Below, in pieces: positions 1 through 9,687 of a stretch of 64,000 nucleotides of DNA (positions within the stretch are counted from its first letter, which is position 1; every line of letters begins with the position of its first letter). The notes under the pieces are model-generated. The model was not told the DNA's origin, searched no databases, and saw only the letters and a list, made by a program, of their open reading frames with translations. Origin of the DNA: Polyangium jinanense (GTDB lineage: Bacteria; Myxococcota; Polyangia; Polyangiales; Polyangiaceae); assembly GCF_028435365.1 (NCBI RefSeq), contig NZ_JAGTJJ010000039.1, positions 1 through 64,000 of the forward strand, in the 5' to 3' direction. The position numbers were made by a program, and so were the translations under genes.

Positions 1-89
1 GCGGTTTTTCCGACCTCGGTCCAGGCCGTGCCTGGTCCGGGGTGCAGGGGGCGGACAGCCCCCTGCTGGGGTGCGGGGCAACGCCCCGC
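1..89. repeat. Mosaic hairpin repeat, copy A (right arm only, cut by window edge)
   Basis: This is the right arm of the dispersed hairpin element described at 17971-18313. The window opens inside the 3' strand of its R hairpin (GCGGTTTTTCCG at 1-12). Next come a hairpin with arms CCAGGC and GCCTGG (20-34), one with arms GGGGGC and GCCCCC around the loop GGACA, and one with arms GCGGGGC and GCCCCGC (73-89). The last base lies directly against the stop codon of the leftward aldehyde dehydrogenase, so the terminal hairpin could act as its transcription terminator. Bases 19-60 are identical to the matching parts of copies B and C. Confidence 0.85.
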
Positions 90-1472
<1,383 letters not shown>

Positions 1473-1533
1473 GGGGAAGCTTGGACTTAGGGCCTGTTCG
1501 TCGGCCAGGAAATGTTCGTACAATACGCGGCGG

Positions 1534-2310
1534 ATGCGAGCAGTCGCGGCAGGCCTATCCGACGTGGGCAGACAGCGGCACCACAACGAGGATCGCTTCA
1601 TCCTTCTGCCTGAGTTCAACGTGTTCGTCGTCGCGGACGGCATGGGTGGACATCAGTCCGGAGAGGTAGCGAGCCGCATGGCCGCGAGCTCCATCGCCAA
1701 GTACTTCCGCAACGAGTGCAAGCACGACGTGACCGTCGGCCAGCGCCTCCGCGCCGCCGTGCTCGAGGCGAACGCGAAGATCTACGCCCGCGCCGACGAC
1801 TCACGCCTGCACCGCGGCATGGGCACGACCGTCGTCGCGGGCGCGTACGCGCCGGACGATCGCACCTTCTTCGTGGCCCACGCGGGCGACAGCCGTTGCT
1901 ACCGACTGCGCGGCGACGAGATCAAGCAGCTCACGCGCGACCACTCGCTCATCTCGGACGCGCTGCTCGAGCGGCCCGACCTCACCGAGCTCGATCTCAA
2001 GTACCTGCCGAAGAACGTCATCACGCGCGCGCTCGGCATCAGCCCGACGGTCGACGTCGACCTGCGCGCCGAGCGCGTCGAGCCGCACGACGTCTTCGTC
2101 CTCTGCTCCGACGGCCTGCACGGGCTCGTGTCCGACGAGGAGATCGCCGCCATCGTGCGCGACAACGCGATCCTCACCGAGGCGTGTGCACGCCTCGTCG
2201 AGACGGCGAACGCGAACGGCGGACGCGACAACATCACGGTCGTGCTCATCCGCATCGAGCCAGACGATCCGCCCTGGGCCGGCCGCCGCGCGAACTTCGC
2301 GCGCGCCTGA
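1534..2310 (+). CDS. PP2C-family protein phosphatase
   Basis: Metal-dependent Ser/Thr phosphatase of 258 residues, PP2C/PPM family (PrpC/Stp type). All core motifs are present: RHHNED (15-20), ADGMGGH (34-40), RGMGTTV (94-100), AHAGDSR (115-121), VLCSDGL (189-195) and GRDNITVV (230-237). These carry the aspartates that hold the two metal ions. There is no signal peptide or membrane segment, so it should act in the cytoplasm. The ATG at 1534 gives the standard N-terminus; an upstream TTG at 1450 would overlap the divergent aldehyde dehydrogenase. It closely resembles the phosphatase at 49449 but lacks that protein's C-terminal zinc ribbon. A DUF2169 gene lies nearby, and PP2C, DUF2169 and type VI secretion often co-occur, so a regulatory link is possible but unproven. 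Confidence 0.93.
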   Translation: MRAVAAGLSDVGRQRHHNEDRFILLPEFNVFVVADGMGGHQSGEVASRMAASSIAKYFRNECKHDVTVGQRLRAAVLEANAKIYARADDSRLHRGMGTTVVAGAYAPDDRTFFVAHAGDSRCYRLRGDEIKQLTRDHSLISDALLERPDLTELDLKYLPKNVITRALGISPTVDVDLRAERVEPHDVFVLCSDGLHGLVSDEEIAAIVRDNAILTEACARLVETANANGGRDNITVVLIRIEPDDPPWAGRRANFARA

Positions 2311-2313
2311 GGA

Positions 2314-2487
2314 CTACGGCCTCCGGCTGATCGTCCCGGCCCGGAAATACCAGGCGAGCGCGAGCACGGCGATCACCAAGAGCACCACCCAGAACCACGG
2401 CGATCGGGTCCTGGCGGCCTCGCTCGTTTCTTCCATCTGCGCCGCGAACACGTTCGCGGCGGCGAGGATCGCGGTCGGTGCGTTCAT
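2314..2487 (-). CDS. Small single-pass membrane protein
   Basis: Putative 57-residue protein with one strong hydrophobic segment (about 31-48, starting WFWVVLLVIAV) followed by a short basic tail (RRP). A good ribosome-binding site, GGAGG, lies 4 bases before the ATG at 2487. It is convergent with the PP2C gene, whose stop is only 3 bases away, and lies just downstream of the DUF2169 gene on the same strand. Not recognised as a known family. It resembles the many tail-anchored small membrane proteins of bacteria, and function is unknown. Confidence 0.6.
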   Translation of the reverse strand: MNAPTAILAAANVFAAQMEETSEAARTRSPWFWVVLLVIAVLALAWYFRAGTISRRP

Positions 2488-2564
2488 CTTCGCCTCCCAC
2501 CGCTCACGTTGGGCCGGCGGGAAAGGCGTCAATTCTTCACGGCGCGGTCACGTCATCGATCACG

Positions 2565-4979
2565 TCATCGATCACTCGACCGTGGCCGCGAGGGCGTGGC
2601 GGCCTCGGCGTACGTCGCGCCGCGGCCGTCGGGGTGCACCCGCGCGTAGGCCCGGCGCGCCGAGGCGAGCGCCTCCCGCACGCGCACCCGGAAGGCCGGA
2701 TCGGCCTCCATGCGCTCCTGCCAGACACGCTCGATCCGGACGAGACAGATGCGCGCGAGGCCGAGCTCCGCGAGCACCACGTCGGCGTCGCTGTGCTCGA
2801 CCGAGAACATCAGCCGCGCGTAGTCGGCGATCTCCAGCGCGCCTCGCTCGATCTCGAGCTGTTGCACGTACGCTCGATCGTAGGCGAGCCGCAGCTCGCA
2901 CCGACCTTGTTCGGTCTCGGCGCGGATCGCGCCTATCCACGTCCGCTCGGTCGACACCCAGCGCTGCTCGGACAAACCCATCTCCGACAGGATGCGGGCG
3001 CGCTCCTCGGGACGGCGATCGATGCGAGCGGCCACGGTCGCGCATTGCTCGAGTGGCAGGTCCGCGGCCATGAGCAGCGGCGCGGCCATGCTCGCCGTCG
3101 AGGGACGGCGACGATCGCCCGACGGGCGCGGCGTCTCGACCGAGACGACCGAAGGCTTCGGCGACGGCGTGATCGGCGCGGAGGGCAGGGCGGGGCCGGA
3201 CGAGGCCACGGGCGACGCCGCGAAGAAGGCTGCGTTCTCCACTGGCGAGACGGGCGCTGCGCTCACGGGCGCCGCGACCGACGGACCCTTCGAATCGGTC
3301 CACGCGAGAAGCGCGGGGGCGCGCTGGGTCGTGGGCGGCGCGTCGAGCAGACGACCACTCGCGGCGACGGCGCCGCCGGGCAACGTGGGAGGCGGCGCGA
3401 GTGTCCCCGTCTTTCGCGTGCTCGGCACCAGCGTCGGCGGCGCGAGCGTGTCGCGCTCCGTGATCACACCGAAGCTCTCCGCCGGCGGCGGGCTTGTCGT
3501 TCCCGTGCGTGCGGTTGCGGGCGCGCGGTCGGCCGGATCTTCTTCCTCTTCGCCCGGCGTGTGCTCGCCCTGCGAAACGCTCGTCGGCGTGGGGGGAGGC
3601 GAAAGCCGCATCGAGGCCGCGTCGCCCGGCCAGACGTCCGTCTCCCACGACGTCTCGACGTGCGCGACCTCTGCGCGCGTGGCGCGCTCGACGAGCTGGG
3701 TCGGTCCAGGGAAGGCCGCGTCCACGACGAACCTCGACGACGCGCGATCCTCGATGAGGCGCTCTCCCGACGGCGGGATCGGCACCGAGCTGTCGCGCGG
3801 GCGCGCGGGAAGGCCGCCCCCGCTGCTGAGCGCGAGCGGCTCGACCGGGAGCTGTGCCGACTCTTCCGGCGTGTGCTGCACGGGCGCGCTCGGCAGGAGC
3901 GTGTATCCCTCGTCCTCGGCGATCTCGCCCTCGAAGGGGCGGGGCAGGATGGGCCTCGGGCTCGAGTCCTCGGGCGGGACGGGGGGTGACTCCACGTCTT
4001 CGAGGCTCACGGTCATCTCGGGGCTCTCGGAGGCCACGATGATCCGGCCGAGCGCGTGCTCCTCGGGCTCGGGCACCGGCGTCGATCCACGCCAGGACAC
4101 GACGGCCACGAGGCGCACGCCGTCGATCCAGACCGTGTCGAGACGCAGGTCGACCTCGAATGGCCGGAGCGAACCCTTGTGCGCGTAAAACACGCGCGGG
4201 CGGATGTTCGGCAGCTTCGACTCGAAGCGCGAGGCCTTGCGGGTCAGGTGTTCGAGCACGATCACCGGCGCGGGTTCGAGCTCGTCGATCTGTTGCTCGA
4301 TCGGGGCGCAATTGAAGAGCGAGAAGGGGAGCGAGTCGGGGGCCGTCGCGTGCTCGGAGCGGATGCGGCGCGCGAACGTCACGGCATCGTCCGGGGCGCC
4401 GCGGTGCTCGGCGCGCCAGCGGATCGGCAGCGGACCGAAGCCTGGCGTCGCGTTGGGCGGGCACGTTTCGCTCGTCTCGATGCGCGGCAAGGGCCAGCCC
4501 GCGCTTCCGGCGCCGGTGGGGATGCCGCTCATGTTCTCGCCTTGCATCGCGGCGAGCTCGTAACGGAGCGGGATCGCGGAGAAGCGCTCGGGGGCGCTCG
4601 GACGCAGGCTGCCCGTGTGCCCGGGCATCCACACGCGTGGCCCGCAGACGCGCAGTGACTTCTCGAAATGCCCCACGCGCAGGCGCGGCACGACGATCTC
4701 GGTCGGCACGCCGCCGGGGGCGAACGCGCGGCCCGAGAACGCGACGTCGAGCTTCGGCTTGTACGGGACGAAGTCACTCGGCGCGAAGAGCGCCGCTTGC
4801 GGGTTGTGATCCCAGGAGATATCGCCGTGCGCCGTGTCCTGCTTCGGCGCGAGCAGGGCCGTCTCGCCGTGGACCAGCGTGAACGTCGCCTTCACCCCGA
4901 TCGTGAGGCGATAGCCGCCGGGGCGCTCTTCCCACACCACGGTGGCGACGCTGAATGGGCAGAGTCGGACGATCTCCAA
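2565..4979 (-). CDS. DUF2169 domain-containing protein
   Basis: Protein of 804 residues. Residues 1 to about 330 match the DUF2169 family as I know it (opening VRLCPFSVATVVWEERPGG, with WDHNPQAALFAPSDF and the purine-like FGPLPIRW region). A long Pro/Ser/Ala-rich linker follows to about residue 620. A charged helical C-terminal part follows (640-804, for example RARILSEMGLSEQRW and AYVQQLEIERG). DUF2169 proteins are often encoded with type VI secretion VgrG/PAAR effectors and are thought to help load them. No such gene is in this window, so this would be an orphan. The start is a TTG at 4979: an in-frame TAA lies 18 bases upstream and no ATG is near. A Crp-like palindrome lies about 95 bp upstream. 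Confidence 0.85.
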   Translation of the reverse strand: MEIVRLCPFSVATVVWEERPGGYRLTIGVKATFTLVHGETALLAPKQDTAHGDISWDHNPQAALFAPSDFVPYKPKLDVAFSGRAFAPGGVPTEIVVPRLRVGHFEKSLRVCGPRVWMPGHTGSLRPSAPERFSAIPLRYELAAMQGENMSGIPTGAGSAGWPLPRIETSETCPPNATPGFGPLPIRWRAEHRGAPDDAVTFARRIRSEHATAPDSLPFSLFNCAPIEQQIDELEPAPVIVLEHLTRKASRFESKLPNIRPRVFYAHKGSLRPFEVDLRLDTVWIDGVRLVAVVSWRGSTPVPEPEEHALGRIIVASESPEMTVSLEDVESPPVPPEDSSPRPILPRPFEGEIAEDEGYTLLPSAPVQHTPEESAQLPVEPLALSSGGGLPARPRDSSVPIPPSGERLIEDRASSRFVVDAAFPGPTQLVERATRAEVAHVETSWETDVWPGDAASMRLSPPPTPTSVSQGEHTPGEEEEDPADRAPATARTGTTSPPPAESFGVITERDTLAPPTLVPSTRKTGTLAPPPTLPGGAVAASGRLLDAPPTTQRAPALLAWTDSKGPSVAAPVSAAPVSPVENAAFFAASPVASSGPALPSAPITPSPKPSVVSVETPRPSGDRRRPSTASMAAPLLMAADLPLEQCATVAARIDRRPEERARILSEMGLSEQRWVSTERTWIGAIRAETEQGRCELRLAYDRAYVQQLEIERGALEIADYARLMFSVEHSDADVVLAELGLARICLVRIERVWQERMEADPAFRVRVREALASARRAYARVHPDGRGATYAEAATPSRPRSSDR

Positions 4980-5540
4980 TGCGGGGAGGGTAGCTTAACG
5001 CGAGCAGGTTGGGAAAGATTTCCTCGCGGGATCCCCGAATCTTTCGTGCCCTCGAGCTCTTCCGCTCCATCGAGTGTGACAATTGTCACACATGCGGCGC
5101 AACGTGGGATTTGCCCGATCCAGCGGACGCAAGTACGGCGCGAGACGCTGCGGTGCGTCGGGCCGAATGCAGCCGCGACCGACCGCCGCGCGTGCGACAA
5201 CCCATTGGCGGGAGAGCGGTCCGTCCATACTGCCCGACTTCTCCGTTTCTCCCGTCCCACCCCGAACACGCCCGGCGTCCCACGATCCGTCGCGCCGGAA
5301 GGGAACGCCCTAGGGGCGATGCGTACCCCCGCGCGACCATTGCCCGCGCATGCGGGCCGACGCACGGGCGCGCCGGCCATTGAATCATTTCCGTGACGAC
5401 CGCGTGTTTCGTTTCGATGGCGGGGCCTCCGTCGTGGTCACCGGCGTGACCAGAAAAAAAATGCACGTTCTCGACAGAAAAGGAGAGCGTATACGGCGGC
5501 CCGAACGATAGTCTGACGCCCCTGTCGAAAGGAGACATTC
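4980..5540. other. Intergenic region with a Crp-type operator
   Basis: This 561-bp divergent intergenic region separates the DUF2169 gene from the Cys-rich lipoprotein gene. I see no convincing coding sequence; the open frames here have no recognisable protein character. It holds the perfect palindrome at 5074-5091 and, near its right end, an A-rich stretch (5452-5461) and the strong ribosome-binding site AAAGGAG for the gene at 5541. It probably carries promoters for both flanking genes. Confidence 0.6.
5074..5091. promoter_or_regulatory. Perfect 18-bp palindrome matching the Crp/Fnr-family consensus
   Basis: The sequence GTGTGACAATTGTCACAC is a perfect 18-bp palindrome. Its core fits the Crp half-site arrangement TGTGA-N6-TCACA exactly. 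It lies 95 bp upstream of the TTG start of the leftward DUF2169 gene and 450 bp upstream of the rightward lipoprotein gene, a more natural distance for regulating the former. That a Crp/Fnr-type regulator binds here is an inference from the consensus. Confidence 0.6.
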
Positions 5541-5804
5541 ATGCTCAAAAATAGCCTCGTCGCGCTGGCGCTCGCTTCCTTCACCACCGTTCTGCTTGCA
5601 TGTTCCGCGGCAGAGGTGGGGGAGCCATGCGAAACCGAGGGTGCGGCGGACGAATGTGTCGACGACGCGATCTGCGGAAAGCCGAGCGATACGGCCACGG
5701 AGCCGCAGTGCCTCAAGGTCTGCACACAAGACACGGATTGCGCCGCGAGCGAATCCTGCAACGGCGTGACCGGCACCAGCACCAAGGCCTGCCGGCTCAA
5801 GTGA
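5541..5804 (+). CDS. Small Cys-rich lipoprotein
   Basis: Putative exported lipoprotein of 87 residues. A signal peptide ends in the lipobox LLAC (lipidated Cys21), and the mature part has several paired cysteines, as in disulfide-stabilised myxobacterial surface lipoproteins of the EGF-like or 'Cys-rich repeat' kind. The ribosome-binding site AAAGGAG lies well placed before the ATG. Its stop codon overlaps the GTG start of the next gene (GTGA), so the two are very likely translationally coupled. Exact function is unknown. Confidence 0.8.
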   Translation: MLKNSLVALALASFTTVLLACSAAEVGEPCETEGAADECVDDAICGKPSDTATEPQCLKVCTQDTDCAASESCNGVTGTSTKACRLK

Positions 5805-6898
5805 TCGCCTGCGCCGCGGCCCTCGCCGCGCTCCTCGTCGCTCCATCCGGGCGCGCCGAGGTGGGATACGGAGCGGCCGCGGCGCGTACCCTCGAGGGCC
5901 ACACATTCCAGCCGCCCGTGCTGCTCGAAGGCCCGTTCACCACCACCCACGTCGGAATCGACACCTCGATGGGCATGCGCGTCCAGGACGGCGCGGGCGC
6001 CCCGCCCACGGGCCCGATGCGCCTGCCGCTCCCCGCCCGCGACGGCCAGAAGCTTTTCCTGTTCGAGGAGCGGCTCGCCGTGGGAATCGCGCCGGTGCGC
6101 GGCGCGGAGATCGGGGCGCGCGCAGTCTTTCAATTGGGCATCGGTGGCGACGCGGCGTCAACCTATTATTATGGGGGCCGCACGGGCTACGAGGTCCGCC
6201 CGCACCTCGGCTTCGAGGCTCTGCACAGTGAATCGCTCGGCCTCTCGGTCGGCCTGCGCGCGGGCCTGATCATGGCCGGCGGGGTGCGTGCGCGTCCCTC
6301 CGGGCTCGTGGACGCCATGATGCGCGAGGCGGACGCGGCGATGCGGGATCGGGCGCGTGTCATCTGCCTGGTCGCCGGGGACCTCGGCTGCGCGTTCAAG
6401 AATTTCGACGGGGCCGGGGCGATGCGCGTGGACGAGCGATCGTTCGGCGTGCACGCGTACGCGAGCGCGGCGAAATCATTCGGCCGGCACGTGGGCCTTC
6501 AGGCTTCGTTCGGCGGCGAGGGCCTCGATACACGGCTGCACGGCGGCCCGGGCCTCGATTCCCACATGTCACCGCGCTCGTATGCGGCGTCCGTCGCCGC
6601 CTCGGTCGACCTCGCGCCCCTCGCGCCGCTCGGAGCGATGTTCGAAGCGGGGCTCGAGCGCGGCGAAAACCGAGGCCTCGATCGCCGCAATGCCGAGCTC
6701 CTCGGCGGCGCGCCCATGGCCTACACGACCGAGCGCGTCGCGGCGGGCGTGTATTACACGGGGCGCGACGCGCTCACACTGGGGTTCGTCGGGACGTACG
6801 GTTTTACGCAGGCGAGGCGCGCCGCCGGAGACACGATCTCGCCTGGCCCGCCGACCCGCGCGCTCGGCGGACGCCTGGCCCTCCGCTACTTCTTCTGA
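5801..6898 (+). CDS. Outer-membrane beta-barrel-like protein
   Basis: Putative exported protein of 365 residues. Starting at the GTG that overlaps the previous stop gives a clean signal peptide (IACAAALAALLVAPSGRA). The mature protein has alternating glycine- and aromatic-rich strands and ends in ALRYFF, with the C-terminal phenylalanine typical of outer-membrane barrels recognised by BamA. The open frame continues upstream in another reading of the lipoprotein gene, but that part has no protein character. Not assigned to a named family. Coupling with the Cys-rich lipoprotein suggests they work together at the outer membrane. Confidence 0.75.
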   Translation: MIACAAALAALLVAPSGRAEVGYGAAAARTLEGHTFQPPVLLEGPFTTTHVGIDTSMGMRVQDGAGAPPTGPMRLPLPARDGQKLFLFEERLAVGIAPVRGAEIGARAVFQLGIGGDAASTYYYGGRTGYEVRPHLGFEALHSESLGLSVGLRAGLIMAGGVRARPSGLVDAMMREADAAMRDRARVICLVAGDLGCAFKNFDGAGAMRVDERSFGVHAYASAAKSFGRHVGLQASFGGEGLDTRLHGGPGLDSHMSPRSYAASVAASVDLAPLAPLGAMFEAGLERGENRGLDRRNAELLGGAPMAYTTERVAAGVYYTGRDALTLGFVGTYGFTQARRAAGDTISPGPPTRALGGRLALRYFF

Positions 6899-7978
6899 TC
6901 AGGACAGCACGCCCGCCGCGGCCTGATCGAGCAGCCCGTCGATGCCGTCGAAGAGATCCTGGTTCCCATTCTGGGAATACGCGGCGAGCTTCTCCGCGCA
7001 TGCGGGGACGACCTTCACGAAATCGAGGATCGTGGCGGGATCCGCGAGCGAGGCCGCGGACCGGCCAAACCCTTCGCGCTCCAAGTATCGCGCGTTCAGG
7101 ACCTGCTCGAACTGGTGGCGGATGGGGACGGCGAGCATGGGTTTGTGGAGGAAAACCGCCTCCCCCATGAGCGTAAAACCGCCGCCCGCGATGACGGCGC
7201 GGGCCGAGGCGAGGTCATCGATGAACCCGTCCTCGCTGAAGGGCCGATACCGCAGGTTCCCCTCGACCTGCTCCTCCTGAATCCCGCGGCGCATGCCGTA
7301 GATGCGGCATTCGAGGCCCGTCTTCTGCAGCGTATCGGCGAGCGCGTCGTTTCCTTCGGCGGTCTGGTAGACGAGCAGGTGCTCGCCGTCGCGCCGGTTC
7401 GCGCGGAGGATCTCGGGGCGCAGGATCGGCGGGTAGAGCGTCGTGCGGGGCTTGCGGATCGGGGGGCGGAAAAAGCTCGTGACGAGGTAATGGTCGCAGA
7501 ACGGGAGTTTTCCTTTGATGAACAGGCGCGTCACGGTAAAGTCCGCCTCGTCCCCGCGGATGATGTCGGGCCCGTGCGTGCACCGGTTGATGATCTGCAT
7601 GTTGTCGATGGACAGGATGGGCAATCCATGCGTCTTGGCGAACAGGTAGGTCCACGACTCGAAATCGCTGATCACGACCTCGGGGCGGAACGCCTGGATG
7701 AGCTCGAAGTACGCCGCGATGTTCTTGGGCAGCCCGGCCGCGCCCTGCGTCACGTTCGAGAACAACGTCTTGCCCCGACGGACGCGGTTCTCCTCGTAGA
7801 TCATGTGGAAGCCGTGAATCTTGTTGACGCCCTCGAATCGCTTCGTGAGGAACTCGGCGGCCCGCCCGGAGGCCATGATCTCGATCTCGTGCCCCTGGCC
7901 GACCAGGTGCTCGAGCACCACGCGCGAGCGCATCGCGTGCCCCATGCCCTCGCCCACCACCCCGTAGAGGATCTTCAT
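6899..7978 (-). CDS. MJ1255/VC2487-type glycosyltransferase
   Basis: GT-B-fold glycosyltransferase of 359 residues, resembling the MJ1255/VC2487 family, related to MurG. The N-terminal glycine-rich loop GVVGEGMGHAMRS (residues 6-18) and the C-terminal donor-binding region VIAGGGFTLMGEA followed by PIRHQFEQ are clear. No membrane segment is seen. Members of this family probably transfer a sugar in envelope or lipid glycan synthesis, but the substrate is not known. It starts at an ATG and runs divergently from the gene at 8029. Its stop lies immediately after the converging barrel-protein stop at 6898. Confidence 0.85.
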   Translation of the reverse strand: MKILYGVVGEGMGHAMRSRVVLEHLVGQGHEIEIMASGRAAEFLTKRFEGVNKIHGFHMIYEENRVRRGKTLFSNVTQGAAGLPKNIAAYFELIQAFRPEVVISDFESWTYLFAKTHGLPILSIDNMQIINRCTHGPDIIRGDEADFTVTRLFIKGKLPFCDHYLVTSFFRPPIRKPRTTLYPPILRPEILRANRRDGEHLLVYQTAEGNDALADTLQKTGLECRIYGMRRGIQEEQVEGNLRYRPFSEDGFIDDLASARAVIAGGGFTLMGEAVFLHKPMLAVPIRHQFEQVLNARYLEREGFGRSAASLADPATILDFVKVVPACAEKLAAYSQNGNQDLFDGIDGLLDQAAAGVLS

Positions 7979-8028
7979 GGGCGAAGAGTTTATCGATCCG
8001 CACGGTGGGGGTCGAGGATCCGGCGCGC

Positions 8029-9021
8029 ATGACGGCCCCGCGCGGCCTTCGCATCTGGTGCGAGATGGTCACGCACGCCGAGATCGCGGCGCCCGCCGTG
8101 CTCCGGGCCCTCGCCGAGCGGAAGATCGGCCTCATCGTCGCGGCGCAGCCGGGCCCGCGCGCCGATCTCGTGCGGCTCGCCCAGGCCGCGAGGGACGCGG
8201 GGCTCTCGTTCGCCGTCTGGCCGATGCTCGCGGACGCGGCCGGGCGCTGGGCGAGCGTGGACAACGCGGCCCGCTTCGCCGCGTACGTCCGGACGCTCGT
8301 CGACGAGCTCGACGCCGCCTGTGCCCTGCCCGAGGAAATCGCCCTCGATCTCGAACCACCGATCGACCGCCTCCGCCGCCTCCTCGGGCTCGACCCACCC
8401 GCGAGAAGCGCGCCGCATCCGGAGGACGGTGCGGCGATCCTCGGCGCCCTCGTGCGGGACCTCGGCGCGCGTGTCCCCACGTCGATCCGTGTCTCGGCCG
8501 CGGTCATCCCGCTCATTCTTTTTGACGACGAAACATTGGGATTCGAACGATGGCTCGGCACGCCGGTCGGATCCATCGGCTGGGATCACGCGAGCGTGAT
8601 GGTCTACACCACGCTGATCGAAGGTTATTCGCGGGGCCTTTTGACCCGCAACGATGTCCGGCCGCTGCTCGCGTCCTCGTGTCTCCTCGCCGCGGCGCGC
8701 TTCGGGGCGCGGGCGGGCGTGTCGCTCGGCGCGGTGGGGAAGGGGGCGCTCGGGGACGAGGCGACGTATCGCTCGGCCTCCGAGCTCGCCGACGACGTGG
8801 CCATCGCGCGCGCGGCGGGCCTCGAACATCTCACGCTCTTCGACCTCGGCGGCGTGCTCCGCCGGCCGCCCTGGGAGGCGTGGCTCGACGCGTTCGCCTG
8901 GACCGAGCCCGCGCCACGTTTGCCCGAAGCGACGTGGAAGAGCCGCGCGACGGAAAAGCTCGGCCGCGGGGCGTCGCGCTTGCTCGGCGTGGCCGGTTCC
9001 TTGCGCCGGACGCGCGGGTGA
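8029..9021 (+). CDS. Putative glycosidase-like (TIM-barrel) protein, unassigned
   Basis: Cytoplasmic-looking protein of 330 residues without a signal peptide. Alternating strand/helix periodicity and the segment EEIALDLEPP (103-111), with acidic residues at a strand end, recall the catalytic strand of GH18-like TIM barrels, but the full DxxDxDxE motif is absent. Function is therefore uncertain. The ATG at 8029 has a GAGG 11 bases upstream and is preferred over a GTG at 8005. Only 20 bp separate it from the peptide deformylase gene downstream, so they may be cotranscribed. Confidence 0.6.
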   Translation: MTAPRGLRIWCEMVTHAEIAAPAVLRALAERKIGLIVAAQPGPRADLVRLAQAARDAGLSFAVWPMLADAAGRWASVDNAARFAAYVRTLVDELDAACALPEEIALDLEPPIDRLRRLLGLDPPARSAPHPEDGAAILGALVRDLGARVPTSIRVSAAVIPLILFDDETLGFERWLGTPVGSIGWDHASVMVYTTLIEGYSRGLLTRNDVRPLLASSCLLAAARFGARAGVSLGAVGKGALGDEATYRSASELADDVAIARAAGLEHLTLFDLGGVLRRPPWEAWLDAFAWTEPAPRLPEATWKSRATEKLGRGASRLLGVAGSLRRTRG

Positions 9022-9041
9022 GGGCACGATCCCGCGTCCCG

Positions 9042-9635
9042 ATGTCGAAGCCCAAGATCGTACAAGCCGGAAGCCCCGTCCTCCGCGCCGCTGCCGCGCC
9101 CGTCGCGAGGGATCAGATCAAGAGCCGGGACATGCGCCTGCTCGTGAAGAAAATGGTCGAAACGATGCGCCAGGCGCCCGGCGTGGGCCTCGCCGCCCCG
9201 CAGATCGGCGTGGGCCTGCAGGTGATCGTGCTCGAGGACGACAACAGCCGCATGGCGCGCCTCACGAAAGAGCAACGCGATGAGCGCGGCCGCGCCCCGT
9301 TCCCGCTCACGGTCATCATCAACCCCGAGCTACGCGTGATCGGCGAGGAGACGGCGACGTACTTCGAGGGTTGCCTGTCCGTCGCGGGCTACATGGCGCT
9401 CGTCGAGCGGCACTTTGCCGTGGAGGTGACGGGCTTCGACGAAAAAGGCGAGCCGCTGCGCTGGGAGGCGCGGGGCTGGCCCGCGCGCATCCTGCAGCAC
9501 GAGGTGGATCACCTGCGCGGCGTGCTCTACGTGGATCGCATGATCTCGCGGACGCTCTCGTGCAACGACGAGATGGGCGCGCGCTGGCTGGAGACGCCCG
9601 TCGACGAGGTGAAGAAGGTGTTTGGCGTGGAGTGA
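9042..9635 (+). CDS. def: Peptide deformylase
   Basis: Peptide deformylase of 197 residues, removing the formyl group from the N-terminal methionine of new proteins. All three signature motifs are present: GVGLAAPQIG (47-56), EGCLS (109-113, metal ligand Cys111) and QHEVDH (152-157; His153 and His157 bind metal, Glu154 is catalytic). A charged insertion of about 20 residues (NSRMARLTKEQRDERG region) lies between motifs 1 and 2, and the C-terminus is longer than in the E. coli enzyme. The ATG at 9042 gives the family N-terminus. Confidence 0.96.
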   Translation: MSKPKIVQAGSPVLRAAAAPVARDQIKSRDMRLLVKKMVETMRQAPGVGLAAPQIGVGLQVIVLEDDNSRMARLTKEQRDERGRAPFPLTVIINPELRVIGEETATYFEGCLSVAGYMALVERHFAVEVTGFDEKGEPLRWEARGWPARILQHEVDHLRGVLYVDRMISRTLSCNDEMGARWLETPVDEVKKVFGVE

Positions 9636-9687
9636 GGGAGGGCGCGCGGGCCTTGGTTTGACCCGAGGAACACGCGCCCGTCCGGGA

